In this document: piece after piece, positions 23,901 through 36,300 of the stretch | How positions within the stretch are numbered: position 1 is the stretch's first letter | Layout: every line of letters starts with the position of its first letter | Source of the DNA: Paracentrotus lividus | Lineage: Eukaryota > Echinodermata > Echinoidea > Camarodonta > Echinidae | DNA: 64,000 nt | Assembly (NCBI GenBank): GCA_940671915.1 | Contig: CALNVZ010003426.1 | Location: 10,566,223 to 10,630,222 of the forward strand | Reading direction: 5' to 3' | Position numbers and translations under genes: made by a program | The notes under the pieces: model-generated | The model's input: the letters and a program-made list of their open reading frames with translations, nothing else | Databases searched by the model: none | Told to the model about the DNA's origin: nothing

Positions 23901-26900
23901 AGTAATTTCGAACAAGAGGTCAATATACCTTGGATGAGAAAGAAATAATGAAATAAATCAAATATCAAAGATATCTGAAAGTATCTAAAACTGTGGAGAG
24001 GTTTTGCGATACTTTACGTGACCTCATTTTACGTGACCTTATCGAGCATAAGCTATGGTACTAATCAAAATCTCGACTTTTGAGACGCTCACTATTTTAC
24101 GTGACCTCATTGAGCATAAGCTATGGTACTAATCGAAATCTCGATGTTTGAGACACTGCACTGCGCATGCGCCAAAACCGTGCATTAGACAATTTGGGTG
24201 CGCAAAAAATGCACGGGCGTGCAGGGATAGACATTTTCTGCGTATGATCACGTGGTACGCTTTGACCAATCAGCAAGCTGGAAATTACTTAGCCATCTTA
24301 TAATCATAATCCACTACCGGTCAAAAGTTTGGGTACACCTTCTCTTTACTATGCACCAAAAACATGAAAAAGTGCCTCTTTTCAACATGTTCAATATGAC
24401 AAATTGCATAAGTCAGTGGCGGATCCAGGTTTGAAGAGAGGTAGCAACAGGCCAGATATGGGGGTGAGCCACCGACATTTTCTGATTTTAACATGTACAA
24501 CCAATGAGTGGTTTTGAAATTATAGAGGGGCTCACGTCCCCTGCTTTAATAGATCCGCCACAGTAAGTTCTTAAGAAAAAATATCCGATGTATTATATAG
24601 GTTTTCCCGGCCAATTTCATTGTTTTGTCAATCAAATGCATATTAGAGGCATTCATTTTCGGAAAAACGCTGATGCATCAAAATGTTGCAAGTCAAAATC
24701 GTATTCAATCATAAAAATTAACGATTGTTGTGATCGATTTCGTATTTGCGCAACTACTTCACATAATAAGCGCATACATTCGGCAATAACTATTCAAATT
24801 CGTCTTCATCCTGTCGACATTTCATTCCGTATACCCAAGTTCGCACTAATTTGAATGCACAAATAATGAAATTAAATGCCTATATCCGAATTTGAACTTT
24901 GTAACCATTAGTTTGTGTGCCTAAAAAAGAATTTGAGAGCATGAACACGAAATTGTTTGACTAAATTCAGTCTGTAGCATCAAACACACGAATTTGAATA
25001 CATATTAAATGAAAACGGATGATAAATGTATGAAATTGGCCGGGAAAACCTATATTATCTGTAACATATCAACAAACACGATCAAAAGTGAAGGGGAGGT
25101 ATTGTTTTTGTGTTTTTTTTCCCCTTATTATATTTATTACGTTCCTCTTAATTGAAATTGGAATTAAAGAAGAGGAGGTATTTAATTGAGGAATATCGGC
25201 CACTGCAATAGCCAATCATGCCCTTGTTCAAGGTTGGTGTCAGAAGGCATGAAATGGTTTCCTCCTTGGAGATGGCATTGCCAGCCTAAAAAAATTTAGA
25301 AAAATAAAACTTTCGTTACAATGGCAAAAGAATACCGAAATGTTATGCTTTCATCATTTACTTACATTTATAGAGGACTTCAAGATACTTGTAAGTATAC
25401 ATACAAGGATCTTTGCCGAACATATCGTCGGTCGCCTGTACAATGCAGGAGGGTTCGCCATTGCATTTTTCCTGCACGGTGTGGAGACTGGACGGCGCAC
25501 GACAATTTTGGTTAGAAGTCTGAGCGTCATCTAGGTGTGGGCAGATTTCTGGTCCTTCCATACGACCGTATAGAGCATCCAGGACAAGGATCGTCTGTCC
25601 TGGGCAAGTCAATAGCAGGATACCGTCCTCACATGTACGCCCTCTCCGGGCACACGTATAATCGATCTCCAGGTACTTGTAAGTGCCGACGCAAGGATTA
25701 CCGAAATTAGAGACACAGGCATGCACAGTGCAAGACGATTTACCTTGACAGGTTGACTGGACAACTGACATGGAGCGGCGGGAAGCACAGTAAGTGCTTG
25801 GGTTATTGCAGAGAGCAGATTCGGACACCTTCCTACCATACAGAGCATTGCAAATGTGGATTGCCGGAGTATCGTTGCGACAGTCCAGGGAGATGTATCC
25901 CCCTTCACAGGTGTGTTCGGTTGAGCAGTTAGCATCACTTTGGCAGTTGTAGTATACCTCGAGATATTTGTGAGTGCCACGACAGGGGTTACCAAAAACG
26001 GAATTTTTAGCTTTTACACTGCAAGATGTTCTTCCATCACATGAGTTGGTAACGATATTCAGAGAAGAAGCGGCGGAGCAGTTAGTTGTCTTAATTCTGG
26101 AATGTGGACAGATAGCTTGCCCTGCAGTACGACCATAGTTTGCATCAATGATATCAATGACAGACCCAGAGGGGCAGGATAAATCAAGAGTACCTCTTTG
26201 ACAAGTCCTTTGAACTGTAAACGGAACAATGATGTAATGTAAATACAGTGTGTTTCCTAAAAAAATTAAGGTAGGTCTAATTGAAGTTCAAAGGTCAGCA
26301 ATTTATTTACAAAATGAAAAATTTGAAATCATTTTAGTGAATATGGATAAAATAACAACTCTCTGGCTTTTATTTGAGACATAGGTTGCGTCAACATTAA
26401 GGTGAAGAATACAAAACCCACTCTTTTCACTTCTCCCTAGTCCCCGAGTAGTTGCGGGAAATATTACGTATCTCCCTGAACAATTTTGTAGTATGTTTGA
26501 TTATAATTGCAATATACCATAACAGAGGGTTTTAGAGGCCAAATACAAGTGTTATTTTGTTGATGCACTTCATAAATTTCGACCTACTTTACAAATTTCG
26601 TTGAACTTGCCCAATATTTTGGCCTTGATGTTCAATATTAAAAATATTGGGCAACAAGAGGGGGAATCCCCAAAGTTTGTATAAATTACACTGTGATTAG
26701 TTCAAGAAAGTGAGATAACAAGATCAATACTTTTTTCTATTTCTTGAGGGGGACCAGATAATTTTTTATTAAGGGGGCGGTATATTTATTTTTTATATTT
26801 TGAGGGCGCTGGGTGAGTGTTATTTATTTTTTTTTTTATTGGTAAGAGATTTTTATTTTTTTTATTATAATCATTTTCAGAAATGAAAATAGTCGTAATT

Positions 26901-29900
26901 CAGAAAAAATGTGGGGGGGGGTTCAATCAAAACTAGAAAAAATAAATAATAAAATGATGAGGGGGGGGGCTATTATAATTTTTTTCAGTCAATACAAAGT
27001 ATAATCATTGACTGAATTTACTCTATATAATATGGTGCTAATTAGTTCTTGTATTATAACTCAGTTAGACAAAATATTAGCATTATTGTCACATAAACAT
27101 CTAGATCTTGTTGGATTCCAGTCGAAGATAACGGTAAGTGTCCGACTTAACTCGGACATAGCACCGGCAGACACCGTTCCCGGAAAAAAAAAGCTAGAGG
27201 AAAAATAAAAAGATAAAGAGGGAAAATAGAACACAGTAATAACGGCACACCCTAGCAATGTACATGTTGTGTAACTTGCGAACTGTATATGTTGGAATCT
27301 CAAATAAAAAGCCACTTGTGAGATTTGCGTAAAAGTCAAAACAAAAAATATTGATTGTCCAAGGCCATGATTAGTTCATGCCCAGTAGAGTCTTAAGGCC
27401 CGTAATTGGACAAAAGCTATTCTGAAAAAACAGCAGTTTTTAAGCATATAAATTACCCATAAGCTGCATTTAAGGTAATACATATAAAAACAAAAATAAA
27501 AAGTAACAATAACAATAAGAACTCAGCCCATCAACAACAAAAAAATAAATGAATTAAAAAAAATAGGTTTTGATTGAGGCATACCTGATGCTGCTTCTAG
27601 AATCTCAGAACTAGTGGTTTGGTAAACGTTGTAGGCCGAGACCATGAAAAGCCAGAGGGTGGATAGCTGCTTTGAGTTCATCCTTGAATCTCTTCTTGGG
27701 TTCTCAAATCGTTGAAAAAATTATCACGATGGGTGCAGATCACATGTAGGAAAAACTTTTAACAATCGTTGACGTCGCTATATAACTTAAATCTCACGAA
27801 TGCAACGTAGGCCTATTTATAGGGTTTTGAAGATTTAATATTGCTTTATTTCACATTCATGATCATTTTCCATTCCCAATTCTAGAATTAACATGGCAGT
27901 ATACCGTTACATTGGGGTTTTGTTTTTGTTTTTTTTTTTTTTAATATTCCAATAATTGCGCTTATCGGGTCATGAGCGTTTGTTGGCCTATTTAAAAAAA
28001 TAATTAATTACTACAAAATTAGATAAACACATGTACCAGTTGATTTGGTGCTCAATCATTTTTTATCATACAGCATCAGAAAAAATTAATTTCAGATGGC
28101 ATCTGTTTAGGTGTATAATAATGCAATCACTCAATGTGTTATGACCCTAAGTTTTATGACCCTAACCTAAGCAAATTTACAGCAACAAAAAAAAAACATC
28201 TATTTACCAGTTATTATTATTATTGAAAAGATAATACAATTGAGAGACTTTGATTTTTTTTAAAAAAAGTACATGTTCTGGTTTCAATTCAGTACAATGA
28301 ACCTAAACATATGGCCATTGTACTTTTGATTTTTTGTTTCCTACAACATTATTTGCATGTGCAAAATTACAGTTTGTTTTTATTTTAGGCACCGTAAAAT
28401 TCTGCCCCTTCTCTGGTTTTGCAGTACAATATTTTGCATTATGACAATTACCATAACATAAGAAAACTTACAAAGATGATTTTTTTTTTTATCAGTTTGC
28501 ATTATTAAAAAAGTACAGTATTACGCAATTACTGACTGTTAAATAAATCATAGATCTATATTATTTTGTTTCTATTTCAAACATCGAGATAGAAATTAAA
28601 CAAGCGATGACATCGTTGTTATGGTATCTTGTGAATTCAACGTATAGTCCTATTAATGAGGTTCCAAATATTTAATTTATTCTTTCATATTCCTAATAAT
28701 TTTTTGTTTCTAATTCAGACATTGAGATTTTTTTATTCTTTCATATTCCTAATCATTTTTCTTTGTCAGCAGTTAGAATAATGATAGAATAAAAAAAACA
28801 TGGCAGTATCATGATTGAATTTTATAATGCTGTTATGTAGTTTTTAAGAATGTTTTATACATTTGTAAATTCATTATGTTTCAGCCTTTGGCTGCTGTTT
28901 TGAATATTTCCAATAAAGACCATGATCTATCTATCTGTCTATCTATCTATCTATCTATCTATACCCTTACATTATTTTTTTTTTTATTTCAATAATTGCG
29001 CTTACTGGGTTATGAACATTGGTTGGCCTATTTAAATAAATAAAAAAATAATTTCTACAAGACTAGATAAACACATACCGGTTGATTTGGTGCTCAATTA
29101 TTTCTGATCATACAGCATCAGAAAAGTTAATTTCAGATGACATCTGTTTAGGTGTATAATAATGCAATCACTCAATGTGCAATGTTTTCCGTTTAATTAA
29201 AAGTTTTATGATCATAAACTAAGCAAATTTAAAACAACAAATAAAAAACATCTGTTTACCAGTTATTATTATTATTGAAAAGATAATACAATTGAAAGAC
29301 TTTGATTTAAAAAAAAAAGAGTACATGTTCTGGTTTCAATTCAGTACAATGAACCTAGACATATGGCCATTGTACTTTTGATTTTTTTTCCTACAACATT
29401 ATTTGCATGTGCAAAATTACAGTTTGTTTTTATTTTAGGCACCGTAAAATTCTGCACCTTCTCTGGTTTTGCAGTACAATATTTTGTATAATGACAATAA
29501 TATATTGTCTAATGATGAATTTGGGTGACCCAAAGCTTGAGAGCCTTTTTTTTTTTACAATATGGTCAATAGCAGAACAGACCAACTTTGCTTTTACAAT
29601 GACACGTGAATTAGTAAATTGTAATATACGGATGTAACATACATGTATAAGCTATATTTACAGCAAAGCTATAGAAACAGCAGTCAAGAATATAAATATG
29701 GTATATTTACACAATTAGGCCTACCTGGGTTAATATTACTAAACTTGTAGTGATTGATTTGTTGTGGTTGTCTATTAAGCTGTGATCAAATGTAGATAAT
29801 CGGTAATCGGTAAATATTTACCAAACTACTTGTACAGAGTAAGCCCATATAATAAATCTTTCTGACAGACTGAATCGTTTAACTTGTTACTACCTATAAC

Positions 29901-30005
29901 ACCCATGTCACCAGGCATCCCAGGTGTGTTTTATTGATGTCATAGTAACATATATGGAGAGAGAACATAAACAGAGACGAAGAGAGAGGGGGAAATAGTA
30001 TTACA

Positions 30006-30055
<50 letters not shown>

Positions 30056-30248
30056 CTCTTCACCCATTTCTTTCAAAATTTAAATTAAAAAAGAGTTGCC
30101 CATTGGCTGTTGTACGTGTATTCTCTTACACTATTTATTTTACAGTCTCAACTTTTATATGACTAAAGTTAGAAGTGCTCACCGAAGTATGAGTTATTTT
30201 CGAACTTTTTGGTGTTATATGAACTTACTTAAACATGACCCCCCCCCC

Positions 30249-30300
<52 letters not shown>

Positions 30301-33300
30301 AAATCTTCATTATTATCATTTTTTTTATTATTATTATTATTATTATATATTATTTTCGCATCCACTTCAAAATTGTTCATTAAAAGATATATACAGCAAG
30401 GGAGGGAGGGAGAGAAAGAAACGATAGTAATCACAAACGATGTAGTGATTTCGTAGATTGTAAATCAGATGCGATTTATCAAACTATATTAGACTTATAT
30501 TAAACTATTATCATGGACATATCTTGTTATTATAAGCTAGTTAGTTAATGTCAATATTCATATATTCCACATTTACATTGATTTTGCTCTTATTTTATAT
30601 TTCTACAGGTGACGTCAGCATTAATTCCACCGTCTACGTCACTGTGGCAGTGACAGACGACTGGGTTACAACGTTGGTAAGTCTGATTCCATGATTCACT
30701 CAAGAGATTATTGATGTTAAAATCATCGTTCGATCTTTCTAAAACAAAATCATCAATCTTTCTCTAAAATCATCGATCTGATCGATCAGACTTAAACAAT
30801 TATATTCGTGCATCATATTTTGTTTTGAGAGTGCACATATGAAGAGGTCATTTCAAAAAGGTACTACATCCCCTTTTGTTCCTTCTGAGTAAAATGCATT
30901 TGTTTTCCATATTTTGTACAGGCGTCTATGGAAAAGTGAATTTTGAAAGAGCATTTTTTGATAGTTGCTTTAATTTTCTTCCTTCAAAGTTTTGTGCAAA
31001 GAAAGGTCCCTACCTGAATAATGGTGTCATATCAATAACTCAATTTTCATCAAAGGTGGATGTAGTACCTTTTGGGACTGAGCTCTTCATATACCGTAGA
31101 CTGTACTTTAAGGATTCCATGACAAGTGGTCTGGCGACAATTGCTCAGCTTCAAATTCCATACATTAATCGAAAGGCCAACTTCAACCCTAGACTTAAAG
31201 GGCTCCTCCGGGCTGGAGTTTGCATTATTAGAAAAATAAAGTAAAATCTAAAAAGCACAACACCGAAAATTTCATCAAAATCGGATCAGAAATAGCAAAG
31301 TTATGAATTTTCTTAGGTTTTGAATTTTTTAAGGAAACAGTTTTTGCCATCTTCAAATTGGTAAACTGATGATGTCTCAGTCCCCCTACTTTTTTTGTAT
31401 TTTATTGTATGAAATACCAATTATCAAGATTTTCTGCCCCGAGGACATAAAAACAGGGATTAATCCTTGTGGAATGTTCAAGGTCACAAGTGCTTTTACC
31501 TATTTCAGTATGAGGGATAGATTTTCTGTATACGCAATATATGAAAAAATGAGAAAAATAGGATTTTATATAATAAAATACACCAGAAGTAGGGGGACTG
31601 TGACATCATCATTTTGCTCATTTGAATATTCAAATATTCAAATGAGACAATGAGACAATGCCAAGAACTGTTCTACGAAAAAAATTCAATACCTAAAAAA
31701 ATGCATAACTTTGTTATTTTTCATTCGAATTTGATGAAATTTTCTGTGTTGTGCTTGTTAAATTTTACTTGACTTTACAAAACTTTTTCATTTCAGCCTG
31801 GAGTCCTCCTTTAACAGTATACCCTACCCTAAACGTAACTGTACATCATAGATGAAATAAGACCTGGAGCAATTGTCGCGAAAGAATACATCGTGTCATC
31901 ACTTTAAATGGTGCTAGAAGAGATCCTAAAATGTTGTATCTTTGTACCTTTTTCAGATACCATCTCAAATAGTTCCATCTTCAACCCCCTCACCGCAAGA
32001 GGGCTTCCAATCATCGACCACACCCTTGGCCCACATGTCCAGGATCACCAGTCAACCTGTAGGATCTGATGACATCATTACTCCATCTGAAATTCTAGCA
32101 ACCGCCACATCCATGGTCACAGAGCAATACATCTCAACTCTTTATGGTGATCCTCAAAGTAGCACCAGGATGGAAATGACACCGCACGACGTACAAAGTT
32201 ACCAGACAACTGGAACGTTGCTACCAAGTACTTTATTTATAAGCCAAAGAACGGGTTTCGTGACAGAATGGAGTGATATGAGAGAGACATTAGTAAGTAC
32301 GGTGCTATATAATTCACCAGACAGTCGTCAGACGAATCTTCCAGAAAGTGCTAGAACAATCTTGCCAAGCAGAACAAAGAGAGAGGTGCCGTCTACTTTA
32401 TTTCCAAGTCTTCCAGTCAGTTTGCAACCAACAACTGTCTACATGTCTGATACAGATACACTCTCCGAAAGCTATGCTGCGACTCCACCTTTACTTGAAG
32501 AAACTTTGGTAGTAACAAGTGTTGTGACATACCTGTCAACTCCTTTGGGAGTGTCGGAGACATCCAACCTTGACCAAATAGGAGGCTCGACACTGTACAG
32601 AACACAATCCTTTATTACATCTTCGCATCCCAGTGCCAGCTTTGAGAGTGACACTACGACTGCAAGCATGGACATGAATCTATCATCAAATATTTATTTT
32701 ACAGAGACAAGTGATTTCCTATACTCTTATGTGACAACTCAAAATCCAAGCACCGATCTTGAATCGACTTTGCTCTTGCCTTCTTTCAAAGAGTCCGTCA
32801 ATCCTGAAAGTTTGCCTGTTACAATCATTTTATCATCGACAATATACATTACGGAATCAACAGAAATTTTACAGCCTTCATCACAACCATTAAACCCAAA
32901 GGAGTCAGTTGGCTCAGAAATAACAACCATCTTTGAGGAAATCGCGACAACTGAAATAATGACAGATATCAAGATGATGACATCGATAGACGAAGTAATG
33001 ACATCCTTGACTACTGACAAGAGTGTTTTGTCTACTCCGATTTTAGAACCTTCACCCGTGATCACACCAGCATCTTCAAGTGAATGGAAATCAGAAGATA
33101 TTTGGATCACGTCTGAGGTTGTAGAGACGTTAGTGGTATCAAGTGACAAACCAATGGTATCAGAAACTTTTGGTTATTCAAGAGGCCTTTCAGGTACAAG
33201 TGTTTCGACTTTATTCCCGGAAGTTACTAGCCGAGGTGTCTTAGACACACTATCTCTTTATGAAACAATGACAGTAGAAAGCCCTATAGCCATGTCATCC

Positions 33301-36300
33301 ATTCTTTCTTCTCCGGTTACACTTCGACCAGAATCACCAGCCCTATCAACATCCGTTACCAATAATCCAGTCCAACCCTCTATAAGTCCCTCTATACCCG
33401 AATATAGTACAGTGCTAGAGGTAATAACAAGTGTTATATCCGGTACAGATGACCTGTTGGTAAGCACTAATGTAGTTGATTCACCCGTACCTATGCCTCC
33501 TACTTCCGTTCAATCTTTCATTGATAGCTCATCCCTACAATCCGGGGTGTTCGAAACACTGATTATAAACACAGAAGTCATTTACTCAACAATGGTTCAG
33601 TCTCTTCCACCCAGCCCCTTCTCATCTGATTTCCAATCAGAGGTTCCTACTGCGTCTCCCGCCTCCAGCATATGCGTTCACCCTTCATCTTGCACTTGTT
33701 TCAGTCCCCCGCCATCTTTGCCTCCAAATCTCTGTTCAAAAATTGACTGTACTTCATCCATGGGTGCCCCGTCTAGTACGCTGCCGTTAGATTATTCTGA
33801 ATTTGAAATCGTGACGATTACCAGTGACGTAATTCTCTATCCCACTCCTGACACCTCGGAAATATCAACTAGTTCTGACGTCACACCACTTATTGGTCCC
33901 CAGTCAAGTTATGATTTATCAAAATTATTTTCAGATAATTCAGTAGTGCCGTCAGAAACAATAGCCTTTCCTATGCTAAGCACAACTTTACAGCCAGAAG
34001 CAACAGTTGTCCCATCGCCGTATCTTTCCAGTGATAGCAATATTCAGAGTATTCTTTCCAGTTACATATATGAGATCATAACTACGGAAGAGTTTGAATA
34101 CGTATCTACTGAATTATATGACATAAGCACACCTTCGGCAAGAACAACTGGATATGAAGTTAGTTCCACAAAAGAGAGAGAAATGTTTTCCTCCATTGTC
34201 ATGGAAACGTCTGCTATCCCGATCTACACCACTGTTATCATTGAACCAAGCACTATTCTAGTTAGTGATACAATCATTGAACCCACGCCTTCAGATGGAC
34301 TGGTCACTACTGGTTCCACTGCGGTGTCTAGTGAGATCGCTTTCACTTCTTTGGACCCGGTAACACCTTCGTTCTTTTACAGTACTGTTTTTGATATTAG
34401 CACCATTTTAGTTAGTGATACAATCATTGCACCAACGCCTTCGAGTAATATGGTTGCTACTGGTTCTACTGCGCTGTTTAGTGAGGTCGCTGCAACTTCT
34501 TTGGACGCAGTAACTCCTTCAATCTTCTACAGCACTCTTGTCGATGTAAGCACCATTCTAGTTAGCGATACAATAATGGAATCAATGCATTCAGATGGAC
34601 TGGTCACTTCTGGTTCCACCAGTCTGTTTAGTGAGAGTACTGTCACTTCTTTGGACTCAATAACACCTTCATTCTTCTACAGCAGTCTTGTAGATGTTAG
34701 CACCATTCTAGTTACTGATACAATAATTGAACCAACGCCTTCGGATGGACTAGTTGCTACTGGTTCTACTGCAATGTTTAGTGAGAGTACTGTTACTTCC
34801 TTGGACTTAGTAACACCTTCATTGTTATACAGTACTGCTCTAGATTTTAGCACAGTTCTAGTGAGTGATACAATCCTTGAATCCACGCCTTCGGATGGAC
34901 TAACCGCTACTGGGTCTACCGTGCTGTTTAGTGGGATAACTGCCTCTTCTTTCGAATCAATAACACCTTCATTCTTCTACAGTACTGCTCTAGATTTTAG
35001 CACAATTCTAGTTAGCGATACAATCATTGAGCCAACGCTTTCGGATGGACTGGTCGCTACTGGTTCTACTGCGGTGTTTAGTGAGAGTACTGTTACTTCT
35101 TTGGACCTGCTAACACCTTCATTCTTCTACAGCACTCTTGTAGATGTTAGCACTATTCTAGTTAGCGATACAATCCTTGACCCCACGCCTTCGGATAGAC
35201 TTGTCGCTACCGTTTCAACCAGCATGTTTGGTGAGAGTGCTGTCACTTCTTTGGAATCAATAACACCTTCATTCTTCTACAGTACTGCTCTAGATGTTAG
35301 CACCATTCTAGTTACTGATACAATAATTGAACCAACGCCTTCGGATGGACTAGTTGCTACTGGTTCTACTGCAATGTTTAGTGAGAGTACTGTTACTTCC
35401 TTGGACTTAGTAACACCTTCATTATTCTACAGTACTGCTCTAGATTTTAGCACAATTCTAGTTAGCGATACAATCATTGAGCCAACACCTTCGGATGGAC
35501 TAACCGCAACTGGGTCCACCGTGCTGTTTAGTGGGATAACTGCCTCTTCTTTGGAATCAATAACACCTTCATTCTTCTACAGTACTGCTCTAGATTTTAG
35601 CACAGTTCTAGTTAGCGATACAATCATTGAGCCAACGCCTTCGGATGGACTGGTCGCTACTGGTTCTACTGCGGTGTTTAGTGTGAGTACTGTTACTTCT
35701 TTGGACCTAGTAACACCTTCATTCTTCTACAGCACTCTTGTAGATGTTAGCACTATTCTAGTTAGCGATACAATCCTTGAGCCAACGCCTTCGGATGGAC
35801 TGGTTCCTACTGGCTCTACTGCCCTGTTTACTGAGATCGTTGCCACTTCTCTGGACGCAGTAACTCCCTCAATCTCCTACAGTAAAGCTCTAGATTTTAG
35901 CACAATTGTAGTTACTGATACAATCATTGAATCCAGCACCATTCTTGTTAGCGATACAATCCTTGAACCCACGCCTTCGGAGGGACTTGTCGCTACCGGT
36001 TCCACCATCCTGTTTAGTGAGAGCATTGTCACTTCTTTGGACTCTATTACACCTCCATTCTTCTACAGTACTGCTGTAGATTTTAGCACAATTCTAGTTA
36101 GTGAGACTGTCATTGAACCAACCCCTTCGGAAGGACTAGTTGCTACTGGTTCTACTGCGCTGTTTAGTGAAATCGCTGTAAGTTCTTTGAACGCAGTAAC
36201 TCCTTTAATCTCCTACAGTACTGCTCTAGATTTTAGCACCATTTTAGTTAGTGATACAATCGTTGGACCAACGCCTTCAGAACTTGTCACTACCGGTTCT

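Noticed and set aside
25609-25995. 128-codon - strand frame overlapping the lectin
   Set aside because: It is a shifted frame of lectin exon 2; the correct frame carries the YGR, NPC and Cys motifs.
31942-31956. Start of the giant open frame as a translation start
   Set aside because: The frame opens with TTG inside the intron's polypyrimidine tract; the CAG at 31954-31956 is a splice acceptor.
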